Part shown: piece by piece, positions 62,401-64,000 of the stretch | Layout: each line of letters starts with the position of its first letter | Position numbering within the stretch: position 1 is the stretch's first letter | NCBI GenBank assembly: GCA_033558025.1 | Contig: JAUCEF010000006.1 | Coordinates: 5,084,001-5,148,000, forward strand | Reading direction: 5' to 3' | From: Phytophthora sp. 'mugwort' | Lineage: Eukaryota; Oomycota; Peronosporomycetes; Peronosporales; Peronosporaceae | Length of the DNA stretch: 64,000 nt | The notes under the pieces: generated by a model | What the model was told of the DNA's origin: nothing | Database searches by the model: none | What the model saw: only the letters and a program-made list of their open reading frames with translations | Program-made: the position numbers and the translations under genes

Positions 62401-63993
62401 AAGTAGAATGGTGATCTCGTTGGCAAGCTCATCGTGCTTGGGCTGCTTCTCAGACCACTGTACGAAGCACTCGAGCAGACGCTGGGAGACAATACTCTTG
62501 GCGTACTCACCAGCAACTAGCGCCTTCACTTTGTCCTTAAGCTCCTGACGCTTGGCCAGAATGCCGAGGTGAACACCGAAACCGAACTCGCCGTTCTCGA
62601 GGACCACATTGTCGCCTGCACTTGTGTCCTGGGCCTTCCATACAGTCTCCGAGCGCACAAGATTGGCAATGACAGCGCGCTTCTCGAACAACTGCAGCAG
62701 CATCTTGACATAAGGGGTTTCAAAGCCGTCCTTGGATGACACGTACGAGTTCACAAGCTGAGTGGTGGTCGTCTTCTTCGCGTTAAACTCCTCAGAAGCC
62801 GCAGGGGAGGCAATAACAAAACCGTTCTGCAAATTGTCAGCAGCGAGCTCCTCAACCAGAGTGCGCGCGGCCACGACGTCGAATACCGATTCACTGACGT
62901 TGAAGGCGTACTTGCCGCCAATGACACAGGGCATGGGCTTGTTCTGCCACTCCTCCGACTGGAAGGAGCCCAGAACGTCCATGAACAGAGGCTGACCAAC
63001 GTTAGTAGCGTCGTCCATGCGGTCGAGGACGGCAAACTTGGTGGCTGTAGTGGGCACAACGCTCAAGAATGTCTTGATCGACCACGGACGGAACAGACGC
63101 ACAGAAATGACACCGACCTTGGCCTTCCAGTTGGTGTAGAGCGACTCAACGGCGTCCTTGACGACACTAGACGCCGTGCCCATGACCACAAGCACCTGCT
63201 CGGCCTCGGGATGTCCAAAGTACTCGAAGAGCTGGTAACCCTTCTTGGCGAAGACCTGCTTGATAACGTCCTCCACAACGTCGGGGACGGCGTTGTACTT
63301 GGCGATGCACTCGGGCGATACCTGGAAGTAAAGCTCGGCATCGTCGGCGTTGTCAGCCACGCCCGACTTGCTGAGCACGAGCTGGCGGAACTCAGAAGCC
63401 TCCGACGCGTTCTTAAGGCCAATGAGGTTGGCCAGGTAGTGATAATCTACGAGCGCATTGTTGAACTTGCTGGACGAGGCGGCCACACGCAGCTCCAGAT
63501 CGTTGTGTACCATCTCGCCGTCGTAGACGTGGAGGAACGGCACATTGGCGCGTAGCGAGGCCACGTGTGCCAGCAATGCCATGTCCTCCGTCTCAGTGGC
63601 GTTGAGCGAGTTAAGGATGACAAATCCGGTCTGACGCACAGCCATCAGGTCCGAGTGCTCACGTGCCACGACGTGGATGACGGCGGGTAGCTGCGCCCTG
63701 CTCAGTTTGTACATGGCGGGCACCATCTGCAGCAGCGATGAGGGCGAGGACGCGAACAGTGTCACGAACTGACCGCGCGCAGCGGCGGCGTAAGCGCGCT
63801 CAATGAGCTCCTGGCCCGCAGATCCCTCCTCTACCTTGCCCACCTGGTCGAAAACGTTGCGGCGCGCGCTGACAATGTATTTTTCTAGCGCCGAGCCGAA
63901 GGGCACGGGCTGCACCAGGTACGAAAAGTCGCTGAGCGCGTAGGCCACGTGGCTCACGGCCTCTTCCACTGCGACAGTGTGCTGCGACGCCAT
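59488..63993 (-). CDS. Sulfite reductase, Met5-type fused beta subunit
   Basis: A single 1,501-residue intronless frame from ATG 63993 (MASQHTVAVEEAVSHVAYAL) to a stop at 59488. It reduces sulfite to sulfide by six electrons in sulfate assimilation. Residues about 1-400 resemble the pyruvate:ferredoxin oxidoreductase-like region of yeast Met5 (VTLFASSPSSLLQMVPAMYK, FRPWSIKTFLSVVP). Residues about 755-890 are a flavodoxin-like FMN domain (STAGQGEFPSNGKEFW near 820). About 940 to the end is the siroheme/4Fe-4S hemoprotein (FLRGTVAEGL, KLTTRQAYQLQGI, GDVNRNVMATINP, NVCVGGGMGMTHNNNKTF). The cluster cysteines are C1357 and C1363 (CAALPMC) and C1402 and C1406 (TGCPNGC). Length and domain order match Met5 (about 1,440 residues). 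A separate flavoprotein partner for NADPH is expected elsewhere. The start lies only 7 bp from the window edge, but the reading begins naturally there. Confidence 0.93.
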   Translation of the reverse strand: MASQHTVAVEEAVSHVAYALSDFSYLVQPVPFGSALEKYIVSARRNVFDQVGKVEEGSAGQELIERAYAAAARGQFVTLFASSPSSLLQMVPAMYKLSRAQLPAVIHVVAREHSDLMAVRQTGFVILNSLNATETEDMALLAHVASLRANVPFLHVYDGEMVHNDLELRVAASSSKFNNALVDYHYLANLIGLKNASEASEFRQLVLSKSGVADNADDAELYFQVSPECIAKYNAVPDVVEDVIKQVFAKKGYQLFEYFGHPEAEQVLVVMGTASSVVKDAVESLYTNWKAKVGVISVRLFRPWSIKTFLSVVPTTATKFAVLDRMDDATNVGQPLFMDVLGSFQSEEWQNKPMPCVIGGKYAFNVSESVFDVVAARTLVEELAADNLQNGFVIASPAASEEFNAKKTTTTQLVNSYVSSKDGFETPYVKMLLQLFEKRAVIANLVRSETVWKAQDTSAGDNVVLENGEFGFGVHLGILAKRQELKDKVKALVAGEYAKSIVSQRLLECFVQWSEKQPKHDELANEITILLENEQQQGGILTEIYALKQYFAPLSQWILGSEEFSRDVGASGVHQVLASGENVNLLILDTEPINAVSRTNRKRDLGLYAMQYGNAYVASVALYDSYSQVLRALNEADAFDGPSIVLAYAPSASNMEQETKEAVTSGYWPLYRYNPLLEDVEGEKAFSLESPSIKKELLTFLQRNNQLSLFAKQALTAPVAASITEKYEHIGQQALKTSFEALLNGFGAQQQEPWQTDTKLWLLVGSDNGHADEFASKLEEDALNFGLKNVEKMDMNEMTIDQLLDEANDENTYVVFVCSTAGQGEFPSNGKEFWGELSGFSSTLPLQYAVFGLGDSMYWPREDEKHYYCKAPADLDAKLSELGAKRIVDLAKGDDQDEDGPMTEFESWKPQLWEQIGIPADVVNLHQGTKKKQRTNEEIKQQSNFLRGTVAEGLEDHTTKALAADDTQLTKFHGIYQQDDRDLREQMRLEKKEKAFSFMIRVRVPGGVSTAEQYLMIDQLADSHANGNIKLTTRQAYQLQGILKWNLKPIVQGINRVLMDSLAACGDVNRNVMATINPSCSVETHQEILGIARDISAHLTPKTSAYHEIWLDKKMVAGGEVKDFEPFYGEAYLPRKFKIAIAIPPSNDVDVFANCLGFIAILEKDKLVGFNVCVGGGMGMTHNNNKTFPRLADVMAFCTPDQAKDVAEKTMLLQRDFGDRVNRKHARFKYTVEDHGLEWIRAEIEKRLGYKLQEPRKHKLLSNGDRFGWIKNSHGKYHYGMFVEGGRIKDTKETGIRTGLRELAKAFPHVEFHLTGNQNLSLGNISEEEIPQIKAFMKTYKFGNDNYSGMRLNSIACAALPMCGLAFAEAERYLPSLITKIEDMLESNGLRDDAIVIRMTGCPNGCGRPYLGEIGFVGRSPGIYNMYLGAGFSGDRLNKLYKEAVDEAQILTELEPIIKDYAENRNEGEKFGDFVIRVGYVKACLAAPLVENRALGETFHA

Positions 63994-64000
63994 GGTGCTG

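Noticed and set aside
1..64000. tRNA, rRNA or other structural RNA genes
   Set aside because: No T-arm plus acceptor-stem pairing or rRNA-like segment was recognised by eye; a tRNAscan or Infernal run would settle this.

Overview
The window looks like an oomycete nuclear genome, most likely Phytophthora or a close relative. The evidence is a Crinkler (CRN) effector with an LFLAK-type N-terminus, short GT-AG introns of 64-85 bp, a receptor-like TKL kinase typical of oomycetes, a match to the oomycete initiator element, and a mix of decayed transposons of the kind found in these genomes. All calls come from reading translations by eye. No database search was run.

Layout. From 1 to 23.7 kb the window is almost entirely broken sequence: the end of one gene, a multiply frameshifted CRN gene, a zinc-finger-like relic, and remains of Copia, pogo, hAT, a possible Crypton, Ty3/Gypsy and a Polinton-type DNA polymerase, followed by a decayed unrecognised gene. 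From 23.8 to 33.3 kb lies a block of mostly intact genes: a conserved unknown protein, a Claspin/Mrc1-like replication-checkpoint protein with one intron, a cysteine-rich single-pass membrane protein with a broken tandem paralogue, and a receptor-like kinase. From 33.3 to 52.1 kb there is a second repeat-rich block: mariner, Tc1, two PIF/Harbinger-type transposases, a hAT-like relic, piggyBac and Merlin (ISXO2-like). It surrounds one intact gene, a bacterial-type maltose/galactoside O-acetyltransferase, and a broken copy of the kinase. From 52.3 kb to the end is a compact gene-rich block: NOM1/SGD1 (five exons), a PLD3-like phospholipase D family protein, a secreted multicopper oxidase and a 1,501-residue sulfite reductase of the yeast Met5 type.

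How the genes fit together. The intact genes are housekeeping (ribosome biogenesis, replication checkpoint, sulfate assimilation) or secretory/surface genes, and they do not form one pathway. NOM1 and the PLD gene are divergent with 169 bp between starts; the PLD gene and the oxidase converge with 78 bp between stops. The contrast between tight housekeeping blocks and effector plus transposon debris is the two-speed pattern known for Phytophthora.

I found no convincing new biological system. The items most worth checking are the Merlin element with perfect 23-bp terminal inverted repeats, the Gypsy/Polinton junction, two long near-perfect hairpins, the kinase pseudogene copy and the O-acetyltransferase island.
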